Shown: piece after piece, positions 24,787 through 33,864 of the stretch
Layout of the letters: every line of letters starts with the position of its first letter
Position numbering within the stretch: position 1 is the first letter of the stretch
Origin: Rhodococcus sp. X156
Lineage (GTDB): Bacteria > Actinomycetota > Actinomycetes > Mycobacteriales > Mycobacteriaceae
Direction of reading: 5' to 3'
Assembly: GCF_004006015.1 (NCBI RefSeq)
Contig: NZ_CP034766.1
Coordinates: forward strand, 2,079,001 to 2,143,000
DNA length: 64,000 nucleotides
Made by a program: the position numbers and the translations under genes
The notes under the pieces: generated by a model
Seen by the model: the letters and a program-made list of their open reading frames with translations, nothing else
Told to the model about the DNA's origin: nothing
Database searches by the model: none

Positions 24787-25890
24787 TTAGTGCTCCCCGC
24801 CGCCGCCTGACGATGAACTGCGCAAAGAGTCGACCGAGGTCTGCAACTCCTCGAGCAAGACTTGCACATCGCCGTCGTCGGCATGGTCGGCGATGTCAAT
24901 CTCGGCTGCCTGGAGCGAGTTGCGGGCGGCACGCAACCGCTTGAGCAACCGCGCGCGCGTGTCCATGTCCGCATCGTCAATCTTCTGGAGCGCTACGGCC
25001 AAGGAGTTGCCCGCACGCAGTGCCGCGAGCCCGACGGGCGAACTGATCGCCCCTCCGAGCTTGTTGATGTCCCGCGAGTCCATCAGAACCTTGTCCGCCT
25101 TCGTGGTCCCGAACACCCACCCCAGCAGTTCCTTCAACTCGCTCGCCCGTTCGGAAGGAACTGGCTCCGCACCAGGCGAAAGGCGCGACCCTAACGGCGC
25201 ACCAACAAAATCTCGCAACTTCGTGTTGCTCATTGCGACGGTTAGCAACGAAAAAGCCTCCTCCACGGGACCAGTCTCGATGCCGAGGCCGGCTGCTTGC
25301 TTTGCGATAGCCTGCTCTCGATACAGATTTCCGGCGCGGGTCTTCTCGATCCCAATCATCTTGGCTACCGCTGCGAAGGGGAGGCCATCGTCGTCAACTA
25401 GCTTCGCGACATATCGCGCTTGGGCGAACGGTGTCCAGCTCAAGATGCCTGAGATGTGCCTAAATCCGATGATGGGGACCACGGTTTCCCGTGACTCTAC
25501 AACCACGACGGGTACCGCGGTCGCCAAAGACAACTCAGCCTTCATGGCGAGAAGGTCCCAGCGATCGGGGCTTGGAAACTGGCTTCGGATGGAAGCGTTT
25601 GCCAGTCCGATCAGTGCGGTAAGACGCCGGTTACCCTCAACGACGATCCACGCACCGTCCTCCGATTCGCTTGGTACGGCGATCAAGGGCTCGGATGCAA
25701 AGAACCCGTGACTCGCGATTGATTCAGCTACCGCGTAGGCTTCGAAACCGAGCTCGAGGTCTACCGCGAGGTCTTCCTGTGACGCACCCTTCAACATCTC
25801 AGGCAGCCGCGGGTTTTCAGGATCGAGCCGCAGGTCTCTGATTGCGATGTGCTCCTGCGTGCCCAATCTTCGATCCACCGCGTCAGTCAT
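24787..25890 (-). CDS. ParB/Srx-like N-terminal domain protein
   Basis: A 367-aa protein. Residues 12-100 form a ParB/sulfiredoxin-type domain with the key VVEGNRRLTAL motif (GNRR, near 85-89). Residues 145-195 look like a helix-turn-helix (PFAAVAKMIGIEKTRAGNLY). The C-terminal third is helical and acidic, ending in a Ser/Gly tail. Members of this group stand in restriction-like and defence operons, where the domain may bind DNA or act as a CTPase or nuclease. Its ATG overlaps the Z1 gene end by 8 nt. Confidence 0.82.
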   Translation of the reverse strand: MTDAVDRRLGTQEHIAIRDLRLDPENPRLPEMLKGASQEDLAVDLELGFEAYAVAESIASHGFFASEPLIAVPSESEDGAWIVVEGNRRLTALIGLANASIRSQFPSPDRWDLLAMKAELSLATAVPVVVVESRETVVPIIGFRHISGILSWTPFAQARYVAKLVDDDGLPFAAVAKMIGIEKTRAGNLYREQAIAKQAAGLGIETGPVEEAFSLLTVAMSNTKLRDFVGAPLGSRLSPGAEPVPSERASELKELLGWVFGTTKADKVLMDSRDINKLGGAISSPVGLAALRAGNSLAVALQKIDDADMDTRARLLKRLRAARNSLQAAEIDIADHADDGDVQVLLEELQTSVDSLRSSSSGGGGEH

Positions 25891-27952
25891 CTTCCTGCCT
25901 CCGGGCTGTCTGCATATCGGTGAGACGAATTGCTAAAGTGTGGACAGGAGCCATGTCTTGAAATTTCGGCACAACGAAGTGGACTTGAACGGCAACGGAC
26001 GACGACCCACCTGGCGGTGTGGCGCGATCCCCGGGATATCCGTCCATCCGATGCGAGGTATCCCTGCCTTGGAACAGGTTTACGAAGCCTAGCTCGTCCC
26101 ACTTGCGGGCGCGCGGGCCATCCCTCTGATCATCCATGAGCAGAACTGGAACGGTGGTCCCCCCGTCCATTCTTTTCAGGTGATCAAGTATGTCTTCACG
26201 GCGCCAACCCGCGCTGTACGAACTAAGCCGCCAAGGCTCAAGCAGATCGCTCAATATCTCATCCAGGGTCGCGTGAAGCGTTCGAAAAGCAAGTCTGCCA
26301 AACTGCACCCGATCGGCCTTGAGCAAGCCTAGCCTGCTGATGAGCGCCCCATTTACACTCCGGTCGGCCGGGGCCATGCTGGGTTGCCGCAGCGAGTGCC
26401 AGCCGTCGCCCGAAGCGTTGAATCTGTTTAGCGCACCAATAACGCCCGCCCGCGTGGGCTGCGCTTGGGTCGGTAGAAGAAGCCCGACTTCTCGTGCCCA
26501 CCTGTGGACCGATCCTCCCCTGTCCAGGACGTCACGCAAACGCGCCCGCAAGTCGTACTCCGTGAATACGGTCTCCCGGAGGACCTTTAGCGTGCGCGGT
26601 GTGGCAAAAAACTGGCAGTAGGGCAGCAGCTCACCCCGGTACCCAAAGGCTCGGGCCCGCTGCTCCAAGGTGTCGACCTGGCTACTGGCTGGTCGGTTCA
26701 TATACGTGACAGTGAGCCCCTCGACGGTAAAGCCCCGGTCAAGTTTGCTTCCACCGACGAGAATGTGAACAGGAGAAGCATTCCACTGGATCGCCTTGAC
26801 GGCCGACTCCGAGTTCACCAGCCAACAGGTAGCCTCTCGCAGGGCGCGCCGCAGGTGAGGCAGCAACTGAACCGGATCCGGCAGGAGGGCACCCACCGTG
26901 ACCAAGCGTGCGTACTCGTCGCGAAGGCCCCTCTCCACGTCGCCGAACACAACTGCGGCGTCGGTGCTCGCTGTCCACTTCTTCAGCACGCGCTGAAGAA
27001 GAAAGAAGTATCGATCCTGGACGTTGTTCCGTTGGGTGGAGTGGACAAGGAGACTCACCGGCTCCAGTCCTTCGTTCCGCCAGAGCAACGACGCAGCGCC
27101 AACCAGAAAGTTGGCGAGTGCGGCTTCAAGGCTGCGTGGCAGTCGCTGCGGGAGAACCTTCGGGGCCTGCTCATCGCTAGTCGGGATCGGCCTAATAACT
27201 GTCGGGGCGTGATCGACGAAAAACTCGCGTCCCCCCATGTACCCCGGACCCGGCTGCAAGAAGGTGACAAAATGAGGGAGTAGATGGTCATTGAGGTCGA
27301 GCAGCAGTGGCGCGTACGGCGTTGCTGTGTACTGGATGTACATATGAGTGTCGAGTACTGAGCGCAGCCCCGAGATCGCAGCATATGTGGCACTCTCCCC
27401 GCCCTTCTTCACCGCGGTGTTGAGGGATGCCTGATCCGCCTCGTCATCGATGACCAGCACGGGGCAGTCGGTAAGGTTCGCGTGGCCGAACGCAGAGGCA
27501 AGGTCGCTTATACGTTTAGCGTGCTTAATGGTTGGTACTAGAAGAATCCGACCGCGAGCCAACTCGCTGGCGACTCGCTGCCCGCCGGATGACCCCTTGA
27601 GCCCTCCAACCTCCTGCCACTTGTAGTCGCGTCGCCCTTCTATGAGCGCGTCACGGATTCGTCTTCCATTCTGATCGACAAGAATGTTCGTTCTGCCGAG
27701 AAGGGCGACGATGATCCGGTAGCCGGCGTCTGCTGCTGCCGCCGCTAGGCCGATGATGTTGGTGGTCTTGCCCGACTGGACGTATCCAAGGGCGAGCCCA
27801 GTGATCATGTCCGGCTTCTCACCAAGGGGCCCATGGGACAACACCTCATCCACGGACTCCCACAGTGCAACTCTCGCCGGCTCCGTGATGAACTCCGCGA
27901 TTATTCGGTCGTAACGTTCACGTTCAGGTGCTCCCCTACCCTGAGGGCTCAC
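25883..27952 (-). CDS. Z1-domain ATPase/helicase-like protein
   Basis: A 689-aa protein with the Z1 (PF10593) hallmarks. Walker A is ALGYVQSGKTTN (about 54-65), with the VQSGKT signature. Walker B is VLVIDDEADQASLNT (about 165-179), followed by YIQYTATPYAPLL. Later comes FTVEGLTVTYMNRP with the arginine-rich RARAFGYRGELLPYCQFF. Z1 proteins occur in restriction-like operons with methylases, MORC-type ATPases and nucleases. Here no methylase or MORC gene is adjacent. The GTG start overlaps the stop of a 90-aa frame upstream. Codon use is less GC-rich than the backbone, a sign of transfer. Confidence 0.92.
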   Translation of the reverse strand: MSPQGRGAPERERYDRIIAEFITEPARVALWESVDEVLSHGPLGEKPDMITGLALGYVQSGKTTNIIGLAAAAADAGYRIIVALLGRTNILVDQNGRRIRDALIEGRRDYKWQEVGGLKGSSGGQRVASELARGRILLVPTIKHAKRISDLASAFGHANLTDCPVLVIDDEADQASLNTAVKKGGESATYAAISGLRSVLDTHMYIQYTATPYAPLLLDLNDHLLPHFVTFLQPGPGYMGGREFFVDHAPTVIRPIPTSDEQAPKVLPQRLPRSLEAALANFLVGAASLLWRNEGLEPVSLLVHSTQRNNVQDRYFFLLQRVLKKWTASTDAAVVFGDVERGLRDEYARLVTVGALLPDPVQLLPHLRRALREATCWLVNSESAVKAIQWNASPVHILVGGSKLDRGFTVEGLTVTYMNRPASSQVDTLEQRARAFGYRGELLPYCQFFATPRTLKVLRETVFTEYDLRARLRDVLDRGGSVHRWAREVGLLLPTQAQPTRAGVIGALNRFNASGDGWHSLRQPSMAPADRSVNGALISRLGLLKADRVQFGRLAFRTLHATLDEILSDLLEPWRLSSYSAGWRREDILDHLKRMDGGTTVPVLLMDDQRDGPRARKWDELGFVNLFQGRDTSHRMDGYPGDRATPPGGSSSVAVQVHFVVPKFQDMAPVHTLAIRLTDMQTARRQEDD

Positions 27953-28221
27953 AGCAGGGTATCCGCGTGCCGGGCCGCGGAGTCTCGGGATCTCGCCGCA
28001 GCGAAGACGAGTGCTCGGTCTACAGAAGAAGGCACGACAAATAACCTATCCGAACAGCGTTCATACCCCAAGCCGGTCGGCCCCCGTCGCACGAAGAGTA
28101 AGTACGAAGCCTGCCAACTGATCCCAGCGCCGCGAACAAGCCCCACCAACGTCAGGGTGCCTAGGTGTTGCGATGTCGGTCCCGCCGGTATCCCGTGAGC
28201 CACTACGGATCGAATCTTCAC
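27949..28221 (-). CDS. Possible 90-aa leader gene of the Z1 operon
   Basis: The frame begins with GTG at 28221 and its TGA overlaps the Z1 GTG as GTGA, the same coupling seen inside the operon. The protein has two hydrophobic stretches (LGTLTLVGLV and ASYLLFV) and a basic C-terminus. No ribosome site or family is evident. It may be a real small partner, or the tail of a lost upstream gene. Confidence 0.4.
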   Translation of the reverse strand: MKIRSVVAHGIPAGPTSQHLGTLTLVGLVRGAGISWQASYLLFVRRGPTGLGYERCSDRLFVVPSSVDRALVFAAARSRDSAARHADTLL

Positions 28222-28518
28222 TTCGGAGTTTGACGAAGAGCGTCGGGATTGGGGGCGAGCATCTCTGGCTCATCGCTCGTCTGGAAACGGCGACCTAACG
28301 GCGGGCCAGCAGCCCCAGTACTTTCTACCACGGCGGTTACGGCACCCCGTGGGACAGGATGTGTAAGCGGAGACCGAGATTGCCCGGTTGCGCGCCCACC
28401 GTTTCGACGCTTCGGGGACAAGACCTAAGGGGTTGAACGGCCAAGGTCTCGGTTCGGCACAGGAGTCGACCAGTCGGGTCCAGCAGCTGATCACCGACCC
28501 ACCCCGCACACTGGGCGC
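28222..28518. other. Boundary between accessory zone and backbone
   Basis: A 67-codon leftward frame ending at 28218 overlaps the next start by chance or design, but its arginine/proline-rich sequence looks non-coding. No repeat matching the tRNA att site was found here. Confidence 0.35.
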
Positions 28519-28865
28519 ATGACTGACCTCTCCCCGCGCACCTTCTCAGCCGCATCCTGATCAACCGCTCCCCCGCCGACGTCTACGACCTGGTCGCCGA
28601 CGTCGCCTGCACCGGCGAGTGGAGCCCCGTCTGCGTGGCCTACTGGTGGGACGAGGCGGGCCCGGCCGAGGTGGGCAAGTGGTTCAGCGGGCGCAACGTC
28701 ACCCCGGAGCGCACCTGGGAGGCCCGCTCGCAGATCACCGTCGCCGACCGCGGCCGCGAACCGGCCTGGGCGGTCGGCGCGCAGATCGCCGACCGCACCG
28801 CGGCCGCGCACCGGGGCATTCCCGTCACCCTCGCGGCCATCAAGAACGTCGCTGAACGGGGCTGA
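28519..28865 (+). pseudogene. SRPBCC family protein, frameshifted and internally deleted
   Basis: ATG opens MTDLSPRTFS. The continuation RILINRSPADVYDLVADV lies in another frame; removing an extra TC in CTTCTCAGC would join them. The text then runs GEWSPVCVAYWWDEAG to WAVG and jumps straight to AQIADRTAAAHRGIPVTL, skipping the second half of the START-like barrel seen in the family. It is therefore a broken polyketide-cyclase/dehydrase-like gene at the edge of the accessory zone. Confidence 0.75.
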
Positions 28866-28917
28866 GCCGGGACCGCCTTGGTGCACCGGCAGGGCGCGCA
28901 TCCCCTACTGTGCCTGC

Positions 28918-29748
28918 ATGGCAGCCGATGAGCAGGTTCTCGCGTCCTACATCCAGGCGTGGCGCAGCAGCGCTGACGACGTGCTGGAGCTGCTGCGCTC
29001 CCTGGACGCTGACGACTGGAGCCGGCCCACCGACCTGGCCGGCTGGGACGTGCACGCCGTCGCCGCGCACCTGGCCCACATCGAGGCCGAGCTGGCCGGT
29101 GTGCCGCAGCCGCGGGTGGACGTGCCCGACCTGCCGCACCTCACCGGGAAGATGTCGCGCTACACCGAGTCCGGCTGCATCGCGCGCGTCGACTGGACGC
29201 CGGGACAGATCATCGACGAGCTCGACTCCTCGGTTCAGGCGCGCGCCAAGAGCCTCGCCGCCAACCCGCCCAGCGACGCCGCCTCGCCCGCAGCGGTGAC
29301 CCCGGGCGGGACCCCGTGGAGCTGGGAGGTGCTGCTGAGCAACCGCGTGGTGGACATGTGGATGCACGAGCAGGACATCCGGCGCGCCGTGGGCCGGCCG
29401 GGCCACCTGGACACCGCTGGTGCCGCGCACTGCGTCGGGGTGTTTTCCCGCGCCCTGCCCGTCGTGGTCGGCAAGCGGGTGGCACCCCCCGCCGGCACCG
29501 TCGTGGCGCTGGAGGTGTCCGGTCCGCACGGGTTCACCGCCGCGGTGGAGGTCGGCGAGGACGGCCGCGCCCGCACTCCGCAGCAGCCGCCCAGCTCGCC
29601 CACCGTCAGCCTGGCCATGGACACCGAGACCTTCACGATGCTCGGCGGTGGGCGCCGCAGCCCGGACGCGATGTCCGACCGCCTCACCATCGGCGGCGAC
29701 CAGACTCTCGTCCTGCAGGTGCTCACCGCGCTGGCCGTGACTCCCTGA
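28918..29748 (+). CDS. Mycothiol-dependent maleylpyruvate isomerase family protein
   Basis: A 276-aa DinB/MDMPI-fold protein. The N-terminal bundle has LAGWDVHAVAAHLAHIE, whose His binds metal, and MWMHEQDIRRAVGRPG near residue 145 carries the other His pattern of the family. A C-terminal SCP2-like domain follows. Such enzymes use mycothiol in thiol transfer or isomerisation; the substrate is unknown. A TACTGT box 6 nt before the ATG suggests a leaderless mRNA. Confidence 0.85.
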   Translation: MAADEQVLASYIQAWRSSADDVLELLRSLDADDWSRPTDLAGWDVHAVAAHLAHIEAELAGVPQPRVDVPDLPHLTGKMSRYTESGCIARVDWTPGQIIDELDSSVQARAKSLAANPPSDAASPAAVTPGGTPWSWEVLLSNRVVDMWMHEQDIRRAVGRPGHLDTAGAAHCVGVFSRALPVVVGKRVAPPAGTVVALEVSGPHGFTAAVEVGEDGRARTPQQPPSSPTVSLAMDTETFTMLGGGRRSPDAMSDRLTIGGDQTLVLQVLTALAVTP

Positions 29749-29867
29749 CGGCAGGCTTTCGAGACGCTGACCAGCAGGAACACAGAAAACCGGATCTTCG
29801 GACACCTTCCGCGCAGGGGTCGCCATTCGTGTGGGCAACCGCTGCGAGCCTCCGTAGCCTCGACCGC

Positions 29868-30698
29868 ATGCAGCGACCCAGGGCAGTCGGGGCCGGCCTT
29901 GCCGGTTGTGCACTTCTCACCGCGGGCCTTCTCGCAGCGGCACTGCTCGCCGCGATCCTGCCGCAGGCACGCTCGGCCGCCCCCGCGGATCCCGCCCCGC
30001 CCCGGGCCGGATCCAACCCCGTGACCGCTGCCGCTGCCGGTCCCCTGGCGGGCAAGCTCGTGGTGCTCGACCCCGGACACAACGGGGGCAACGCGGACAA
30101 CCCCGACCCCCTCGACGAGCGGGTGCCCAACGGACGCGGCGGCACAGCCGGGTGCAACAGCACCGGGACCTCCACCGACGACAACTACGCCGAGCACGCC
30201 TTCAACTGGTCGGTGGCGCAGCACGCCCGGTCCCTGCTGGAGGACCAGGGGGCGTCCGTGCGGCTCACCCGGGGCGACAACGACGGCGTGGGCCCCTGCG
30301 TGGACCGCCGGGCCGCGATCGGCAACACCGCCGGCGCCGACGTGGTGGTGAGCATCCACGCCGACGGTGCCGACTCCGACGAGCACGGCTTCCACGTGAT
30401 CTACAACGACCCGCCGCTCAACGACGCCCAGGCCGGACCCGCGGTGCGGCTGGCCTCCGTGCTGCGCGACGCCATGGTGGAGCAGGGCCACCAGCCGGCC
30501 ACCTACCTGGCCGGTGCGGGCATCGCCACCCGCGACGACCTGGCCAACCTCAACCTCTCCACCCGACCCACCGTCCTCATTGAGTGCATCAACATGCGCA
30601 ACCCGGTGGAGGCCGAACGGGCGGCCAGCGAGGAGGGTCGCGCCGACTACGCCCGCGGCATCGCCGAGGGGATCCGGCAGTACCTGGCCGGGGGCTGA
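29868..30698 (+). CDS. N-acetylmuramoyl-L-alanine amidase (Amidase_3), signal-anchored
   Basis: A 276-aa zinc amidase of the Rv3717 type that cuts the peptide from MurNAc. An N-terminal hydrophobic signal segment is followed by an A/P-rich linker and the catalytic domain from about residue 60. Zinc ligands are in VVLDPGHNGG, NYAEHAFNW and VVSIHADG; the catalytic Glu is in LIECINMRN. TAGCCT stands 7 nt before the ATG, giving a likely leaderless start. A paralogue follows 25 nt downstream. Confidence 0.9.
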   Translation: MQRPRAVGAGLAGCALLTAGLLAAALLAAILPQARSAAPADPAPPRAGSNPVTAAAAGPLAGKLVVLDPGHNGGNADNPDPLDERVPNGRGGTAGCNSTGTSTDDNYAEHAFNWSVAQHARSLLEDQGASVRLTRGDNDGVGPCVDRRAAIGNTAGADVVVSIHADGADSDEHGFHVIYNDPPLNDAQAGPAVRLASVLRDAMVEQGHQPATYLAGAGIATRDDLANLNLSTRPTVLIECINMRNPVEAERAASEEGRADYARGIAEGIRQYLAGG

Positions 30699-30723
30699 GG
30701 CGTCGACCCGTAGTGTCCCCCGC

Positions 30724-31548
30724 GTGCTGACCAGGCGCGGGGCGGGCGGGCTCGTGCTGGCGGCCGTCCTGCTCACGGGCTGCCAGGGCGCGCAGACCCC
30801 CGCACCCGCCGAGGCACCGGCTCCGCTGACGACGGAGCTGTCCGTCCCCGCACCCAGCCCGCCGCCGGCCCCTGCCGCAAGCTCCGCCGCGCCGGCCGTG
30901 CGTCCGCTCACCGGAAAGCTGGTGGTGCTGGACCCGGGGCACAACGGCGGCACCGACCCCGCCGCCCTCAACGCGCAGGTGCCCAACGGTCGCGGCCGCA
31001 CCAAGGCCTGCAACACCACCGGCACCTCCACCGCCGAGGGTTACGCCGAGCACGCGTTCACCTGGGCGCTGGCCCAGCAGGTGCAGCAGCTGCTGACCGC
31101 CCAGGGCGCGACGGTGCGCCTCACCCGCGACAGCGACAGCGGGCTGGGCCCGTGCGTGGACCAGCGCGCCGCCGCCGGTGCCGGTGCGGACGTGGTGGTG
31201 AGCCTGCACGGCGACGGGGCACCGCCCAGCGGCCGCGGGTTCCACGTGGCGTACTCCGCCCCGCCCCTGAGCGCCGTGCAGAGTGGCCCGTCGGTCCGGC
31301 TGGCCACCACGATGCGTGACGCGATGGTGGCCGGTGGGCTCACCCCGTCCACCTACCTGGGCAGCGACGGGCTCAACCCGCGGTCCGACCTCGCCGGGCT
31401 GAACCTCGCCACCGGCCCCGCCGTGCTGGTGGAGTGCGCCAACCTGCGCAACCCCGCCGAGGCTGCCGCGGTGTCCACCCCTGCTGGTCGCACGCCCTAC
31501 GCGCGGGCCATCGCCGACGGCATCACCCGCTTCCTGACCACCGGCTGA
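30724..31548 (+). CDS. N-acetylmuramoyl-L-alanine amidase (Amidase_3), lipoprotein
   Basis: A 274-aa second copy of the amidase. Here the N-terminus is a lipoprotein signal with lipobox LLTGC. A linker rich in A/P/S leads to the catalytic domain. The catalytic set is kept: VVLDPGHNGG, GYAEHAFTW, VVSLHGDG and LVECANLRN. The GTG start is supported by TAGTGT 7 nt upstream. The pair arose by tandem duplication; one copy is membrane-anchored or secreted, the other lipid-anchored. Confidence 0.9.
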   Translation: MLTRRGAGGLVLAAVLLTGCQGAQTPAPAEAPAPLTTELSVPAPSPPPAPAASSAAPAVRPLTGKLVVLDPGHNGGTDPAALNAQVPNGRGRTKACNTTGTSTAEGYAEHAFTWALAQQVQQLLTAQGATVRLTRDSDSGLGPCVDQRAAAGAGADVVVSLHGDGAPPSGRGFHVAYSAPPLSAVQSGPSVRLATTMRDAMVAGGLTPSTYLGSDGLNPRSDLAGLNLATGPAVLVECANLRNPAEAAAVSTPAGRTPYARAIADGITRFLTTG

Positions 31549-31559
31549 CCCCTGAGCGC

Positions 31560-31597
31560 GAGGAAGCCCCCCGCCGCGTTCGGCAGGGGGCTTCCTC
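31560..31597. terminator. Bidirectional terminator between amidase and catalase genes
   Basis: GAGGAAGCCCCC pairs with GGGGGCTTCCTC around a short loop. It lies between two convergent genes. Confidence 0.82.
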
Positions 31598-31620
31598 GTG
31601 CAGTGCTCAGACCAGAGTGG

Positions 31621-33864
31621 TCAGCTCACGGCGACCGAGGGCGGGAAGCGGTCCCACACGCGGTGGGCGGAGAGCAGCTCCAGCACCCCGGCCAGCACGG
31701 CCTCGGCGTTGTCACCGACCACGACACCGGGCGTGCCCGGGACGCAGCCGGCCAGCGCCAGCGCCTGCTCGGCCTGGCCCCAGCCACCGATCGCCTTGGC
31801 GTGGCGGAAGGCCTCGCCCAGCATCAGCGTGACCCGGGGGTCGACGGTGTCGCTGAGGTGCGCCGGGTCGCCGGCCTTGGCGTCCAGGTTGTCCGTCGCG
31901 TCCGGAGCCACCGCGGGCGCACCCGCCAGCAGGATCGCGTCGAACTCGACGGAGCGGGCGGTGAGGAAGGTGCGCTGCGGCACGATCGTGTCCTTGCCCG
32001 TGCCCACCGCCCCGCCACGCGGGCCGATGACCAGCGGGACCATGCCGGCCTGCTGGATGGCGTCGCGCACCGTGGCGACCGCACCGAGGTCGCTGCTGTC
32101 GTCGGCGATGATGCCGATGATCCGGCCGTCAGACGGCCAGGTCTGGCCGATCTGGCTCAGCGCCGGGCTGGCCACCACGTCCGGCAGGTCCGCCGTCGGC
32201 GACGGCACGGGCATGCCGAGGCCGGTGGCCACGCCGGCGCACAGCACCGGGTCGACGTTGGCCAGCACCTGCAGGGTGCGCTCACGGACCGGGGTCTCGT
32301 AGCACTTGCCCAGCTCGAAGGTGAAGGACTGGATGATGTGCTCCTGCTCCACCGCGCTCATGCTCTTCCAGAACAGCCGAGGCTGGGTGAAGTGGTCGTC
32401 GAAGGACACCGGCAGCGCCCGGACCTTGGTGGCGTCGGGGGCCATCGGCTGCGGCACCTCGATGAAGGCGCCGCTGGCTGCGTCCGCCTCGGCGGGGTTG
32501 CCGCCGTCGAGGGAGTTGGGCCGGTAGGGCGCCACGCCACGGTGCACGGCGTGCTGGTGGAAGCCCTCCCGGAACATGTCGTTGACCGGCACGTGCGGCC
32601 GGTTCACCGGGATCTGGTTGAAGTTCGGTCCGCCCAGCCGGGTCAGCTGCGTGTCCAGGTAGGAGAAGTTGCGGCCCTGCAGCAGCGGGTCGTCGGTGCC
32701 GTCGATGCCGGGCACCAGGTGACCGGTGTGGAAGGCGATCTGCTCGGTCTCGGCGAAGAAGTTCGTGGTGTTGCCGTTGAGGGTCAGCTTGCCGATCGGC
32801 TGAACCGGGGCGAGCTCCTCGGGCACGATCTTCGTCGGGTCGAGCAGGTCGATGCCCTCGAAGGTCTGCTCCGGGGTGTCCGGGAAGACCTGCACGCCGA
32901 GCTCCCACTCGGGGAACGCGCCGCTCTCGATGGCGTCGGCCAGGTCGCGACGGTGGAAGTCGGGGTCGACACCGGCCGTCAGCTGCGCCTCCTCCCACAG
33001 CTGGGAGTGCACGCCCAGCTTGGGCTTCCAGTGGAACTTCACCAGCGTGGTCTCACCCTCGCCGTTGAGCAGGCGGAAGGTGTGGACGCCGAAGCCCTCC
33101 ATGGTCCGGTAGGAGCGCGGGATGGCGCGGTCGGACATCTGCCACATGACGTGGTGGGTGGCCTCGGTGTGCAGCGAGACGAAGTCCCAGAACGTGTCGT
33201 GCGCGCTCTGGGCCTGCGGGATCTCGCGGTCCGGGTGGGGCTTGGCCGCGTGGATGATGTCCGGGAACTTGATCGCGTCCTGGATGAAGAACACCGGGAT
33301 GTTGTTCGCGACCAGGTCGAAGTTGCCTTCCTGGGTGTAGAACTTCGTCGCGAAGCCTCGGGTGTCGCGCACCGTGTCGGCGGAGCCGCGGTTGCCGACG
33401 ACCGTGGAGAAGCGGACGAAGACCGGGGTCTCCACGTCCTTGGCCAGGAAGCCGGCCTTGGTCAGGTTGGTGGCGGTGCCGTAGGACTGGAAGACGCCGT
33501 GCGCTCCCGTGCCGCGGGCGTGGACCACGCGCTCCGGGATGCGCTCGTGGTCGAAGTGCATGATCTTCTCGCGGAAGTGGTGGTCCTGCATGAGCAGGGG
33601 CCCACGCGGCCCGGCCTTGAGCGAGTGATCGGTGTCGGGCAGCCGGACGCCGGTGGCGGTGGTGAGGTACTCCCCGCCCTGCCCGCGCGCGTCGGCGGGG
33701 CCGTCGAGCGGCTTGCCGGTGGGCGAGCCCAGCGCGGGCTCGGTCTGGTCAGGCTTGGTGGGAAGCGGCGGCACCGGAGCGGTGGGCTCCTCGACCGTCG
33801 GCACTCCGCTGCCCGGCGCGCCGGGAATCGGCTCCGGGGGTACTGCCTTGGACTTGTCGAACAT
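31621..33864 (-). CDS. katE: Large-subunit catalase (HPII type)
   Basis: Monofunctional haem catalase of 747 aa, the long clade-2 form. The N-terminal extension is proline-rich. The active-site block FDHERIPERVVHARG carries the distal His, FIQDAIKFPD is typical, and the proximal Tyr region FSYLDTQLTRLG binds haem. A C-terminal DJ-1/PfpI-like flavodoxin domain fills the last 170 residues. The ATG at 33864 is chosen because GGAGG stands 5 nt upstream. It detoxifies hydrogen peroxide in the cytoplasm. Confidence 0.95.
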   Translation of the reverse strand: MFDKSKAVPPEPIPGAPGSGVPTVEEPTAPVPPLPTKPDQTEPALGSPTGKPLDGPADARGQGGEYLTTATGVRLPDTDHSLKAGPRGPLLMQDHHFREKIMHFDHERIPERVVHARGTGAHGVFQSYGTATNLTKAGFLAKDVETPVFVRFSTVVGNRGSADTVRDTRGFATKFYTQEGNFDLVANNIPVFFIQDAIKFPDIIHAAKPHPDREIPQAQSAHDTFWDFVSLHTEATHHVMWQMSDRAIPRSYRTMEGFGVHTFRLLNGEGETTLVKFHWKPKLGVHSQLWEEAQLTAGVDPDFHRRDLADAIESGAFPEWELGVQVFPDTPEQTFEGIDLLDPTKIVPEELAPVQPIGKLTLNGNTTNFFAETEQIAFHTGHLVPGIDGTDDPLLQGRNFSYLDTQLTRLGGPNFNQIPVNRPHVPVNDMFREGFHQHAVHRGVAPYRPNSLDGGNPAEADAASGAFIEVPQPMAPDATKVRALPVSFDDHFTQPRLFWKSMSAVEQEHIIQSFTFELGKCYETPVRERTLQVLANVDPVLCAGVATGLGMPVPSPTADLPDVVASPALSQIGQTWPSDGRIIGIIADDSSDLGAVATVRDAIQQAGMVPLVIGPRGGAVGTGKDTIVPQRTFLTARSVEFDAILLAGAPAVAPDATDNLDAKAGDPAHLSDTVDPRVTLMLGEAFRHAKAIGGWGQAEQALALAGCVPGTPGVVVGDNAEAVLAGVLELLSAHRVWDRFPPSVAVS

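Noticed and set aside
28218-28421. 67-codon frame overlapping the 90-aa frame as GTGA
   Set aside because: Arg/Pro/Gly-rich with mixed codon use and no ribosome site; the overlap is probably chance.
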